DNA from: Vibrio plantisponsor
GTDB taxonomy: Bacteria; Pseudomonadota; Gammaproteobacteria; Enterobacterales; Vibrionaceae
Assembly: GCF_013041605.1 (NCBI RefSeq)
Contig: NZ_JABEQC010000008.1
Coordinates: 1 to 64,000 of the forward strand
Length of the DNA: 64,000 bases
Direction of reading: 5' to 3'
Made by a program: the position numbers and the translations under genes. Under the pieces are notes generated by a model that was not told the DNA's origin, did not search any database, and saw nothing but the letters and a program-made list of their open reading frames with translations. This document shows, piece after piece, positions 45,512-54,091 of the stretch (its first letter is position 1; each line of letters begins with the position of its first letter).

Positions 45512-46402
45512 TCATTCAAACAATTTAGTAAAATCTGCGTCACAAATATTTTTTACGGCTGGGTGCTGAATCATTCGTTCAGCAAAGATAACGTAATACT
45601 CTTCCTTCACTTCTTCGACAGGCGCAATCAGCTGCAGCGAAGAATCATCCGCCACTTCAGTAACATAAAGCAGCGGTGCCAAGAAAATAGCTTCAGGGTG
45701 ATATCGGGCAAATGCCTTCATTAGCGCGGAATCATCAAACTCACCAAGAATATTAGGCTGAATACCTTGGTGATCGAACCATTGACGGACTTTTCTCCCC
45801 ATAGATGTTCGGCTTCCCGGCATCAGCAATTTACGTTCTTCTAAAACCGCAGGGAATGAAACTTTGCCAAGATGATTGCGAGCAAAAAATCCCATATGAC
45901 TTTCCCCCAGCTTTTTACTAAACAAACCTGGACTTTGACTTGAATCAACAGGGCAATCAGAAAGAATCATATCCAGCTTATGTTGGGACAACTGCTCAAG
46001 CAGAAGCTCGTGGGTAGATTCAAAACAACGTAAATGGATGCTGTTGTCTTCTGGAATCGTCGTCATCAAGATTTTACTGACCAACCTTTTAGACAACGCA
46101 TCCGCAACGCCAACATCAAAAAGAACGTTGGAACGTTGGCTGTAGTTCACGATATCCAACATCTCATAGCTTAAGCCAAACATTCGGTCTGCATACTTAA
46201 AGACCAGTTGACCAAGCTCTGTCGGTTCAATACTTCTGCCATTACGTTTGGTCAGTTTTCCGTCCATACGTTCTTCAAACGCTTTGATTTGCCCAGTTAC
46301 CGTTTGAGGCGTAAGGAATAAGGCATCTGCCGCTTTGGTAACAGAACCTTGCTTGCAGACCATCCAGAAATAGTAGAGATGGTTATAGTTAAGATGTGAC
46401 AT
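45512..46402 (-). CDS. nhaR: LysR-family transcriptional activator NhaR
   Basis: 296 residues. An N-terminal winged HTH ([37 protein letters not shown]) is joined to a LysR_substrate effector domain. The opening is characteristic of NhaR, which activates the Na+/H+ antiporter gene nhaA in response to sodium. nhaA is not adjacent here. It is divergent from nptA, a sodium-coupled transporter; whether NhaR also acts there is not shown. Confidence 0.9.
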   Translation of the reverse strand: MSHLNYNHLYYFWMVCKQGSVTKAADALFLTPQTVTGQIKAFEERMDGKLTKRNGRSIEPTELGQLVFKYADRMFGLSYEMLDIVNYSQRSNVLFDVGVADALSKRLVSKILMTTIPEDNSIHLRCFESTHELLLEQLSQHKLDMILSDCPVDSSQSPGLFSKKLGESHMGFFARNHLGKVSFPAVLEERKLLMPGSRTSMGRKVRQWFDHQGIQPNILGEFDDSALMKAFARYHPEAIFLAPLLYVTEVADDSSLQLIAPVEEVKEEYYVIFAERMIQHPAVKNICDADFTKLFE

Positions 46403-46709
46403 AGTGCTGGAGACTCAGTAACCAAATAATCTGTAAGGTTAAACCAAACCTCGTCTACTAATCAATAAACTCGAAAAAACCGAATAAAAAATAGATTAAC
46501 TGTACTTTTTTCTACATTGGTTATGCGCTTTATGACTCTTACGTCATGTTTAATACATAGATACCCCAAATAACTCTCAAAACACCTGTTGTTAAGGTAA
46601 CCCAGAAACAAACAAAATAACCTTAATATTCAATAAGATAAAACCAAAACCCAAAAGACCAATTCTCCACATTGAATCTAATTAATAAAAATATCGATTT
46701 ATTACAGAA

Positions 46710-46743
46710 CTGTCATATTACTGAAATATTCAGGTTCTACTAT
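46710..46743 (+). promoter_or_regulatory. PhoB box-like site and -10 of nptA
   Basis: CTGTCATATTACTGAAAT (46710-46727) has one perfect PhoB half-site (CTGTCAT) and a second weaker one 11 bp on (CTGaaAT). The -10-like TACTAT (46738-46743) lies 10 bp downstream, the spacing normal for PhoB-activated promoters. The rest of 46403-46709 is A/T-rich spacer. Confidence 0.55.
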
Positions 46744-46798
46744 CGCGACAGATTCAACAACAGACCGAATGTAGTTAACAAGGTCAATGGAGAAAACA

Positions 46799-47944
46799 AT
46801 GATAAACCAAGCAGCTTCAACAGCGGCTCCGATTTCGTCAACGACTCGCGCGCTTCGCTGGACAAACTTGGCTTTCATGATTTATTTGCTATTACTTGCT
46901 GTAACCATGGTAGGCGATGGCTTCAAATGGGCGGCAGCGGAACAAGCAAAAGTACTTTTTGAGTTCGCTTCACACCCTGTCGCAGGACTAATGATTGGTT
47001 TAGTTGCAACAGCACTGATCCAATCTTCAAGCACAGTAACTTCTATCATCGTAGGTCTGGTTGCCGGTGGTTTACCTATCGAAACCGCGATTCCTATGGT
47101 AATGGGCGCAAACATTGGTACAACAGTGACCAATACTATTGTTAGCCTTGGTCATATCCGTAATAAAGAAGAGTTCAAACGCGCATTCGCAAGTGCAACT
47201 ATTCATGACTTTTTCAACTTGCTCGCAGTTTGTATCTTCCTTCCTTTAGAGATCATGTTCGGTCTACTAGAGAAAATTTCTCACTGGTTAGTATCACCAT
47301 TCCTTGCTGGCGGTGATATGAGCATGAAAGGTCTGAACTTCATCAAACCAATCACTAGCCCTGTTGTAGGCGCACTAAAACATCAACTAGCGGTTCTAGG
47401 TGATATGTTTGGCGGTATTGCATTAGTGGTTCTTGGTATTGCGACGATCTTTGTTGCGATTACCGTGATTGGCAAACTGATGAAGAGCCTAATGGTTGGC
47501 CGTGCTCGTGAAATTCTGCAACACGCTATTGGTCGCGGTCCGCTACACGGTATCGCATCTGGTACTGTTGTGACTGTATTGGTTCAGTCTTCTTCAACAA
47601 CGACCAGCTTGATGGTTCCTCTTGTAGGTTCTGGTGTACTAAAAGTTCGCGAAGTGTATCCATTTACCCTTGGTGCTAACATCGGTACCTGTATTACAGC
47701 TCTGCTGGCTGCAACAGCGGTTTCTGGTGAGTTTGCGGTATTTGCACTACAGATTGCTCTGGTACACCTATCATTCAACGTGCTGGCGACAATCTTGATT
47801 TACGGTGTTCCGTTCTTACGTGAAATTCCGTTAAAAGGTGCAGATTACATTTCAGACATGGCGGTAAAAAGTAAAGCGGTGGTAGCTGGATACTTACTAT
47901 CAGTATTCATCGTTATCCCAAGCGTGATTCTTGCTTTGTCTTAA
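46799..47944 (+). CDS. nptA: Na+/phosphate cotransporter NptA
   Basis: 381 residues, inner-membrane SLC34-type (Na_Pi_cotrans) protein. It contains two inverted repeats, each with a QSSS motif (ALIQSSSTVTSIIVG near 73; VLVQSSSTTTSLMVP near 263) and GANIGT boxes. It imports inorganic phosphate with sodium. The ATG at 46799 is preceded by GGAG; an in-frame ATG at 46787 overlaps that SD and is rejected. Confidence 0.93.
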   Translation: MINQAASTAAPISSTTRALRWTNLAFMIYLLLLAVTMVGDGFKWAAAEQAKVLFEFASHPVAGLMIGLVATALIQSSSTVTSIIVGLVAGGLPIETAIPMVMGANIGTTVTNTIVSLGHIRNKEEFKRAFASATIHDFFNLLAVCIFLPLEIMFGLLEKISHWLVSPFLAGGDMSMKGLNFIKPITSPVVGALKHQLAVLGDMFGGIALVVLGIATIFVAITVIGKLMKSLMVGRAREILQHAIGRGPLHGIASGTVVTVLVQSSSTTTSLMVPLVGSGVLKVREVYPFTLGANIGTCITALLAATAVSGEFAVFALQIALVHLSFNVLATILIYGVPFLREIPLKGADYISDMAVKSKAVVAGYLLSVFIVIPSVILALS

Positions 47945-47962
47945 ATCGAATAACGTCAAAAG

Positions 47963-47988
47963 AGCTCTCCTTCAAGGGGAGCTTTTTT
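47963..47988 (+). terminator. Rho-independent terminator after nptA
   Basis: AGCTCTCC/GGGGAGCT stem (47963-47970, 47976-47983; one G-U pair), loop TTCAA and six T. Confidence 0.88.
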
Positions 47989-48143
47989 ATATCTGGTTTT
48001 TATAACAGAAGTAAAACCAACACCTTGGCTTATTGTTAAAAGTGGCAATTACAAATAATTGCGTTATCATTTGTTTAAAGTTTCTTATTTTCAAATCTAA
48101 CAGTAAAACTGACTAACTGTAGATTTGAAAATTGTAAAAGTTG

Positions 48144-48210
48144 CTTCGTATAACCCTACTGATACGGTGTGGGGGTCTCTACCAGAATCCGTAAAATTCT
48201 GATTACGAAG
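48144..48210 (+). ncRNA. Adenine riboswitch (purine class, U74)
   Basis: P1 CUUCGUA/UACGAAG (48144-48150 with 48204-48210), P2 CCCTA/TGGGG-type stem with loop GATACGG, conserved J2/3 TCTCTACCAG, and P3 AGAAT/ATTCT with loop CCGTAAA. The L2 GG and L3 CC can form the kissing loops. The specificity base in J3/1 is T48203 (U74), so adenine rather than guanine. It closely resembles the V. vulnificus add aptamer. It controls the deaminase at 48339. Confidence 0.95.
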
Positions 48211-48338
48211 AGTTAAGCGAATAGGTTATCGCTTTCTCTTTGTATGGGCTCCGTTTACCTCACATACCTATAAGGTAATAAAGGTAAAACACCACTCAAG
48301 ATGAAAAGCGATTAATCACATGAGGATTAAGAGCATAT
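48208..48338 (+). promoter_or_regulatory. Adenine riboswitch leader and expression platform
   Basis: A 128-nt leader lies between aptamer and ATG. A hairpin AAGAG..AAGCG/CGCTT..CTCTT (48208-48219 with 48230-48240) shares three bases with the P1 3' strand, so the two compete. CTCTT (48236-48240) could instead pair with AAGAG (48328-48332) in the start region. There is no T-run, so translational control is more likely than termination. The direction of switching is not resolved. Confidence 0.45.
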
Positions 48339-49346
48339 ATGAAACGATTTATCCAACAACTGCCAAAAGTTGAACTTCATTTACACATTGAAGGTTCTCT
48401 CGAACCTGAATTGATGTTTGAACTAGCAAAACGCAACAACATCGACATCCCCTTCTCTTCTCCAGAAGAAGTACGTGCTGCTTATCAGTTTTCAAACCTA
48501 CAGTCTTTTCTCGACATATATTATCAGGGCGCTAACGTTCTGATTCACGAACAGGATTTCTTCGATCTTACTTGGGCTTATATGCTTCGTTGCAAGCAAG
48601 ACAACGTTATCCATACTGAGATTTTCTTTGACCCACAAACTCATACCGATCGTGGAATCGCGTTTGAAACCGTGATCAATGGTATTAGCAAAGCACTTGA
48701 TAAAGCACAGCAAGAGTTAGGTATTTCTAGTCAGATCATTATGTGTTTCTTACGCCACCTGAGCGAACCCGCTGCGATGGAAACCTTGCTTCAGGCATTG
48801 CCATTTAAAGATAAAATCATCGGCGTTGGTTTGGACTCTTCTGAACAAGGTCATCCACCGGAGAAGTTTGAGAATGTGTTCCGTGAAGCGAGAAACGCGG
48901 GGTTTATTACCGTCGCTCATGCAGGTGAAGAAGGTCCGGCAATGAATATCCGTAACGCTATCGACCTTTTGGGTGTACAACGTGTCGACCACGGTGTGCG
49001 TTGCGTTGAAGATGCGGCGTTAGTGGAAGAACTTAAACAAACTCGTATGCCATTGACGGTATGCCCTCTTTCAAACTTGAAACTGAAAGTTTTTCAGCAG
49101 ATGGAACAGCACAATATTGTACAACTGCTGCGTCAGGGGCTCTGCGTCACCATCAATTCTGACGACCCTGCGTATTTTGGCGGTTACATGACAGATAACT
49201 TCAACGCAGTTGCGGATGCTCACCCTATGTCTTACCAAGAGTTAGCGCAATTCACCTTGAATGCGATTGAAGCGAGCTTTATTTCTGACCAGGAAAAAGC
49301 GCGTATGACCGAACAAACTAAAGCTTACTTAGCTCAATACGTATAG
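48339..49346 (+). CDS. Adenine deaminase, type 2 (usually annotated adenosine deaminase, add)
   Basis: 335 residues, a TIM-barrel zinc deaminase of the ADA/AAH family (HLHIEGSLEP, FFDPQTHTDRGI, GLDSSEQGHPPEKF, HAGEEGP, INSDDPAYFGGY). These segments resemble P. aeruginosa PA0148 and yeast Aah1, which are adenine deaminases, more than E. coli Add (HRHLDG.., TDDPGV). The predicted reaction is adenine to hypoxanthine plus ammonia. The adenine riboswitch in the leader fits the free base as substrate. Confidence 0.85.
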   Translation: MKRFIQQLPKVELHLHIEGSLEPELMFELAKRNNIDIPFSSPEEVRAAYQFSNLQSFLDIYYQGANVLIHEQDFFDLTWAYMLRCKQDNVIHTEIFFDPQTHTDRGIAFETVINGISKALDKAQQELGISSQIIMCFLRHLSEPAAMETLLQALPFKDKIIGVGLDSSEQGHPPEKFENVFREARNAGFITVAHAGEEGPAMNIRNAIDLLGVQRVDHGVRCVEDAALVEELKQTRMPLTVCPLSNLKLKVFQQMEQHNIVQLLRQGLCVTINSDDPAYFGGYMTDNFNAVADAHPMSYQELAQFTLNAIEASFISDQEKARMTEQTKAYLAQYV

Positions 49347-49408
49347 TTACCAAAACAATCTGCCTCTCTGATCCCAAAAGCATCAAGAGAGGCAGAATAC
49401 TAAATGAA

Positions 49409-50503
49409 TTAAGACGCTTTAGGGGTAATGACTACGCACGCGGTATGTTTCTGCTTACCAAAACCTAAAATCTGGCACAGCGCCTTTTTGCCCAGTGGTA
49501 CAAACGCTGAGGCAATAGCATGTTCCTCGCCTTCAGCATGCGGATCATGGAAGAAGAAAAACTTCTCACTCATACCACTTAATACAATCCAGTGAGGTTC
49601 TTTCTTGCCATCAAAACGATATGTACTGATAAGCAGCAGTACACATGCACCTTGTCTTACCCACTCTTCCAACTGCTCTTGGCTTGGCGGTGCATCAATG
49701 GTCGTCACATCTTGCGTTTCTAATTGCTGGCAAAAATCCTGATGAACCAGCTCGATCACCGCTTTCTTGTTCGCATCACGCACACTATCAATGAACGGGG
49801 TGCTCTTAGACTGACTCCATAGCTCGACATGGAAACCGCGACGTGTCGCAGCCAGTGCTAAACCTTGTCCGCTACAACCACCATGCCCAGCCGCCATGAA
49901 AATGGTTGTCGCTTCACGCCACAATTGCATCTCCTGAACTCGTGTCGGTTCAAAGGTTTTATCCAGATAAGAAAAACTCATTAGCAAACAGGCTGCACCG
50001 CAAGTAAACGGCGTAGTTTGAACATACAACGGCATAGGTAACTGCACTTTCGGACCGTGCGGTGTAAGACGTTTCTGTAAGCGGCGACCATTGCACAAAT
50101 CATCATAATAATGAATCAGGACTTTCAGTGTTTTATAGCCCATTTTTTCATATAAATTTATTGCTGCCGTATTGTCTTCGCGAACTTCTAGCCTTAATGT
50201 AGTGGAGCCTTGATCAAGAGCTGCACGCTCACATTGCTCAACCAAATTCTGAGCAATTCTCCGTCCTCTGAAATCAGGTTTAACGGCAATTGAATACAAC
50301 CTTGATAGCTGTGTACCTTGATGAAATAGTAGCAATGCATATCCAGCCAATTCCTCACCAGAATCTGCCACAAAAATGACAGCTTGGTTGGAGTGTAAAA
50401 AACGCTTCATTTGACGAGGAGAAATTTTATCTCCTTCAAATAGCTGTTGTTCTAACGCATTAAGCGCAGAGAGATCAGCACTTTTCGCAAGACGAAAGTC
50501 CAT
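49409..50503 (-). CDS. GNAT N-acetyltransferase fused to a C39-like peptidase
   Basis: 364 residues. The GNAT domain (about 1-145; acyl-CoA loop RGRRIAQNLVEQ at 80-91, NLYEKMGY) is followed by a papain-like C39 domain (about 155-360) with predicted catalytic C168 (PFTCGAACLL), H304 (EPHWIVLSG) and D320 (FFHDPH). No signal peptide or ABC domain is present, so it acts in the cytosol. It is divergent from an RLAN/RimK ATP-grasp ligase, a pairing noted in comparative studies of amidoligases. It probably acylates and cleaves a peptide; the substrate is unknown. Confidence 0.82.
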   Translation of the reverse strand: MDFRLAKSADLSALNALEQQLFEGDKISPRQMKRFLHSNQAVIFVADSGEELAGYALLLFHQGTQLSRLYSIAVKPDFRGRRIAQNLVEQCERAALDQGSTTLRLEVREDNTAAINLYEKMGYKTLKVLIHYYDDLCNGRRLQKRLTPHGPKVQLPMPLYVQTTPFTCGAACLLMSFSYLDKTFEPTRVQEMQLWREATTIFMAAGHGGCSGQGLALAATRRGFHVELWSQSKSTPFIDSVRDANKKAVIELVHQDFCQQLETQDVTTIDAPPSQEQLEEWVRQGACVLLLISTYRFDGKKEPHWIVLSGMSEKFFFFHDPHAEGEEHAIASAFVPLGKKALCQILGFGKQKHTACVVITPKAS

Positions 50504-50712
50504 ACGATGTCCTTATGGTTGGCACGATTGCAACTCAATAATACACCCAAAGCAACTAAGCATGCAGCTAGGTAATGAACAATAAAATTCGAACGATTGT
50601 CTACACTTAATCGTATCGAACCGTTGGGAGTGATGAGCAGTAAAGCTGTTTACTGTGATGCGGGAATCTAATTTTAGCGTATATAGACTCTAGCAATAGG
50701 AATCAAAATAAT

Positions 50713-52164
50713 ATGGCAAACCTTTTAATCGTGACAGACCAAGCAAGCGACTGGCAACAATACTTCCCTTCAGAACAAGTTGTCAGCGTCGCCCAATACC
50801 TTGATGCAGATTGGAAAAACAACTTCCGTAGCGTTCAAGTGGTCAATTTGTGTCGTGATTATGATTATATGAGCAACGGCTACTACTGCTCATTGATGGC
50901 AGAAGCTCGTGGGCACCGCGTTATTCCGCGCGTCATGGCAATTAACGACATCAACCAGCCATTTCTGCTCTCGTCCGGTTTATTGAAACTCAATAAACTG
51001 TGCAAAAACACCGATTCTATTCACTGTAAAATCTACTTCGGACGCACGCCAGAGCCGGGGTTGGATAAGCTTGCTCGTCGCCTGTTCGAGCAGTTCATGG
51101 TGCCTGTTATTGAACTGAAAATGCACAAGTACCAAGGTCAATGGCAGATTAACCGAATTGCACCATACCCATTCCAAGATTTGGAAGATCAAGAGCAAGA
51201 CTTCTTCATCGAGTCTCTGGAAATGTTCTCAACAAAAGTATGGCGTAAACCGAAGCAAGAGAAAAAATACCGCTACGACGTGGCAATGCTGGTTGATTCT
51301 GAAGAGAAAATGCCTCCTTCAGATGCTTCAGCACTGAAACGCTTTGCTCGTGCAGCAAACCGCCTAGGTATGAACTTAGAAACCATTTCGCCTGACGACT
51401 TATCTCGCTTAGGTGAGTTTGATGGCCTGTTCATCCGTGCGACGACCAACATCAGCAACTACACCTATCGTTTTGCCAAAACCGCAGAAAAGATGGGCTT
51501 AGTAGTCATGGACGATTCCGAGTCGATCATGAAATGTACCAACAAGGTATTTCTAACCGAGCTATTGCAACGCAACAACGTGCCAGCACCTAAAGGCGTG
51601 ATTGTGAAAAGCTTTGATGAGGACTGGAAAGATAAGCTGCTTTCTCAGCTCGAATTACCAATGGTATTGAAGATTCCAGATGGCGCTTTCTCTCGTGGCG
51701 TTGTAAAAGTGCGCACGGAAGAAGAGTTAGAAAAAGAAGCTTCCGCTCTGTTTGAAAAGAGCGCCCTGATTTTGGCTCAAGCCTTTATGCCAACTGATTT
51801 TGACTGGCGTATTGGTGTGATGAATCGCCAACCAATCTTCGCCTGTAAATATATGATGAGTCGCGGCCACTGGCAGATTTATCAACACCACAATAGCGGC
51901 CGAGTTTCGTCTGGTGGCTTTGAAACACTCGATTTAAAACAAGTACCGAAAAATGTCGTGGATGTAGCGGTTAAAGCTGCCAACCTTATCGGTAGTGGCT
52001 TGTATGGTGTTGACTTAAAAGAGATTGACGGTCAAGTCTATGTGATCGAAGTTAACGACAACCCAAGTATTGACCATCACGTAGAAGATGCTTTCTTGGG
52101 CGACTTACTTTACGACCGAGTGATGACTGAGTTCCTGCGTCGCATTCAAATGCGTGGTTTCTAA
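50713..52164 (+). CDS. RimK-family ATP-grasp ligase with RLAN N-terminal domain
   Basis: 483 residues. An N-terminal RLAN-type domain (about 1-190; LIVTDQASDWQQYFP, YYCSLMAEARGHRV) precedes an ATP-grasp catalytic domain (about 280-480; LKIPDGAFSRGVVKV, DWRIGVM, VIEVNDNPSIDHHVED metal-binding end). It should form peptide or isopeptide bonds, like RimK adding glutamate to ribosomal S6, but the fused N-domain sets it apart. It is divergent from the GNAT-C39 protein, a likely functional partner. Confidence 0.82.
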   Translation: MANLLIVTDQASDWQQYFPSEQVVSVAQYLDADWKNNFRSVQVVNLCRDYDYMSNGYYCSLMAEARGHRVIPRVMAINDINQPFLLSSGLLKLNKLCKNTDSIHCKIYFGRTPEPGLDKLARRLFEQFMVPVIELKMHKYQGQWQINRIAPYPFQDLEDQEQDFFIESLEMFSTKVWRKPKQEKKYRYDVAMLVDSEEKMPPSDASALKRFARAANRLGMNLETISPDDLSRLGEFDGLFIRATTNISNYTYRFAKTAEKMGLVVMDDSESIMKCTNKVFLTELLQRNNVPAPKGVIVKSFDEDWKDKLLSQLELPMVLKIPDGAFSRGVVKVRTEEELEKEASALFEKSALILAQAFMPTDFDWRIGVMNRQPIFACKYMMSRGHWQIYQHHNSGRVSSGGFETLDLKQVPKNVVDVAVKAANLIGSGLYGVDLKEIDGQVYVIEVNDNPSIDHHVEDAFLGDLLYDRVMTEFLRRIQMRGF

Positions 52165-52177
52165 TCGCACTCACCCG

Positions 52178-52206
52178 TAGCCCAAGATCATCTTGGGCTA
52201 CTTTTT
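52178..52206 (+). terminator. Rho-independent terminator after RimK-like gene
   Basis: Perfect 11-bp stem GTAGCCCAAGA/TCTTGGGCTAC (52178-52188, 52192-52202), loop TCA, then TTTTT. Confidence 0.92.
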
Positions 52207-52310
52207 ATAAAAAACATAAGCTTTACCAAAGCCATTTTCAGCTCTAGTTTCAAAACAGAGGCTTTCAAAAAGCATGATTTGTAAGAGACAAATGCTTCAA
52301 AAGGATCACT

Positions 52311-53249
52311 ATGGATTTTTTAATCGATCACTGGCAGTTTTCAGGACAGCAAGCAACTCAACCCACAGATAAATCAACCTCGCTAGAGGCTCATCATTGG
52401 TATCATTGCCAACGAGATGTTCCTGGAGTTCGTGAGTGGCTTCTAGAGAACGCTATCCCCGCATCGATTGTCGACAGCTTGTTAGCTGAAGATACGCGCC
52501 CTTTGTTTGAGCAATATGATGAACAAAATTTCTTGCTGATTCTAAGAGGCGTCAATCTCAACGACAATGCCGATCCAGCAGATATGCTCAGTGTGCGCAT
52601 TCTGTACTATCAAGGTGTGCTGATTTCCACGCGTAAGATCCCATCTAAAACCATCAATGCGATCCGTGAATCTCTAAAGCAAGGACTAGGACCAAAAACC
52701 CTTGCGGATCTTGTGCTGAACATTATTGATGGTCTCAACAAAAACATCGATAACTACCTTAATTCTGTTGAAGACAGAATTGAAGCGTTTGACAGTGAGT
52801 TAGAGCTGAGTGAAGACATGATGGACACTCATAAAGCGCTGCTCAAAATCAAACGCTTCATCAAGCCTCAGCAGTACGCGATTGATGACTATTTGTCTTC
52901 AGATGTACCGTTGGCTAACTTTAAAAATATGCGCTTACGCCACAGCGTGAACACCATTACCCGTATTAACGAAACGCTCGACTTCTTCCTTAGTGAGTTA
53001 GAAATCATTAAAGGTGAGTTGCGCCAGTACCACGCAGAAAAGATGAACCAGAACACATATCTGTTCTCTGTGATTGCCGCCATCTTCTTACCGACCAGCT
53101 TTTTAACCGGTCTATTAGGTGTTAACGTAGGAGGCATTCCGGGAACCGAATCCCCTATTGCCTTTGCACTATTCTGCTTCGGATTAGTAGGAATATTCGC
53201 TGTAGAGTTTTGGATACTAAAACGCCTACAGTTTTTCTCGAAAAATTAA
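52311..53249 (+). CDS. zntB: CorA-family divalent cation transporter, ZntB-like
   Basis: 312 residues. A cytosolic alpha/beta and long-helix funnel (1-250) leads to two C-terminal transmembrane helices with the pore motif GVN in LLGVNVGGIPG. That motif and the length match ZntB (zinc transport) more than CorA (GMN, magnesium). It is a pentameric inner-membrane channel-like transporter. The substrate preference is inferred from the motif context. Confidence 0.88.
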   Translation: MDFLIDHWQFSGQQATQPTDKSTSLEAHHWYHCQRDVPGVREWLLENAIPASIVDSLLAEDTRPLFEQYDEQNFLLILRGVNLNDNADPADMLSVRILYYQGVLISTRKIPSKTINAIRESLKQGLGPKTLADLVLNIIDGLNKNIDNYLNSVEDRIEAFDSELELSEDMMDTHKALLKIKRFIKPQQYAIDDYLSSDVPLANFKNMRLRHSVNTITRINETLDFFLSELEIIKGELRQYHAEKMNQNTYLFSVIAAIFLPTSFLTGLLGVNVGGIPGTESPIAFALFCFGLVGIFAVEFWILKRLQFFSKN

Positions 53250-53357
53250 TACCAGTCACAAGCAATAAATGAACTCTGCCCTAGGAACATAGGACACTAT
53301 GTGATTAGGGTGAATGAATGCAGTCTACGCAGTTACAGATTCAAATAGGACGAGTAC

Positions 53358-53909
53358 ATGTATATTTTTGGCTACGGAAGCCTGATGAATTCACACTCCC
53401 GACAGCTCACAGGACAAACCGGAAGCGCCATTCCAGTTATTGTGCACGGTTTAGTCCGCTCTTGGGGGAAAATTGATGACACTTACACTATCTCCCCACT
53501 AGTCGTGAACACTGGTGAAGGCCGGGTTAACGGTGTGCTGTTGGAAATTGATGACACAGCTCTGGTTGAGTTTGATCGCCGAGAAAGTGGCTATCAACGT
53601 ATTTCTCTTCAGCCAAATCAGATTGAAACCGAACATAAGTTCGACCCAAGCAAGCCGATTTGGGTGTATGTCACCGAGCAACATCTTCAGCCTTGCGAGA
53701 AAAGCCCGATTGTTCAAAGCTATGTGGATACTGTGATTTGTGGTTGTTTAGAAGTCTCTGAAGCGTTTGCTAAACACTTCGTTCAACATACTGTTGGATG
53801 GCATCATCCACTGCTCAATGACCGCCATAATCCTAAATATGTGAGGCTTGCCGGCGTTTGCCAATCTAAACATGCTTTGATTGATAACCTTGTTGCCAGC
53901 GTCCGTTAA
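53358..53909 (+). CDS. Gamma-glutamylcyclotransferase-like (GGCT/AIG2) protein
   Basis: 183 residues with the GGCT-fold signature FGYGSLMNSHSR at 4-15 and a candidate catalytic acid in LVEFDRRESGYQR (about 70-82). Family members release 5-oxoproline from gamma-glutamyl amines or peptides, or act in glutathione turnover; the bacterial substrate is not fixed. The preceding gap (53264-53340) holds an imperfect palindromic patch around ACATAGGACACTATGT. Confidence 0.75.
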   Translation: MYIFGYGSLMNSHSRQLTGQTGSAIPVIVHGLVRSWGKIDDTYTISPLVVNTGEGRVNGVLLEIDDTALVEFDRRESGYQRISLQPNQIETEHKFDPSKPIWVYVTEQHLQPCEKSPIVQSYVDTVICGCLEVSEAFAKHFVQHTVGWHHPLLNDRHNPKYVRLAGVCQSKHALIDNLVASVR

Positions 53910-53954
53910 ATCTCTTTTCTCCTTCTATTTTCGGATAGGAGGAGAGAACGTTTA

Positions 53955-53970
53955 CTAAAAACGTTTACAC
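53955..53970. promoter_or_regulatory. GalR-type operator upstream of galR
   Basis: CTAAAAACGTTTACAC agrees with GTGNAANCGNTTNCAC at 14 of 16 positions. The half-site ACGTTTAC is repeated at 53948-53955. It suggests autoregulation of galR. Confidence 0.55.
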
Positions 53971-54091
53971 ACTCTATTATCCCTTCTCAAATCTAAGCTT
54001 AATCTCTCATATCTGTACATTACTTAACGGATTCGTTGCCATATTTTCACTCACATTGTTAAATAACGTTTCTTATGTAGCGAGGTCTCTC

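Noticed and set aside
46672..46962. 96-codon frame overlapping the nptA promoter and 5' end
   Set aside because: It runs through the PhoB box and nptA in another frame, without an SD.
49360..49397. Long hairpin after the adenine deaminase gene as a terminator
   Set aside because: The stem (CTGCCTCTCT with its complement) is strong, but neither strand has a proper T-run; termination here is possible but not supported.
53264..53340. Second copy of the 9464-9727 repeat
   Set aside because: It shares only a short ACTATGT palindrome; the terminal inverted repeats are missing.
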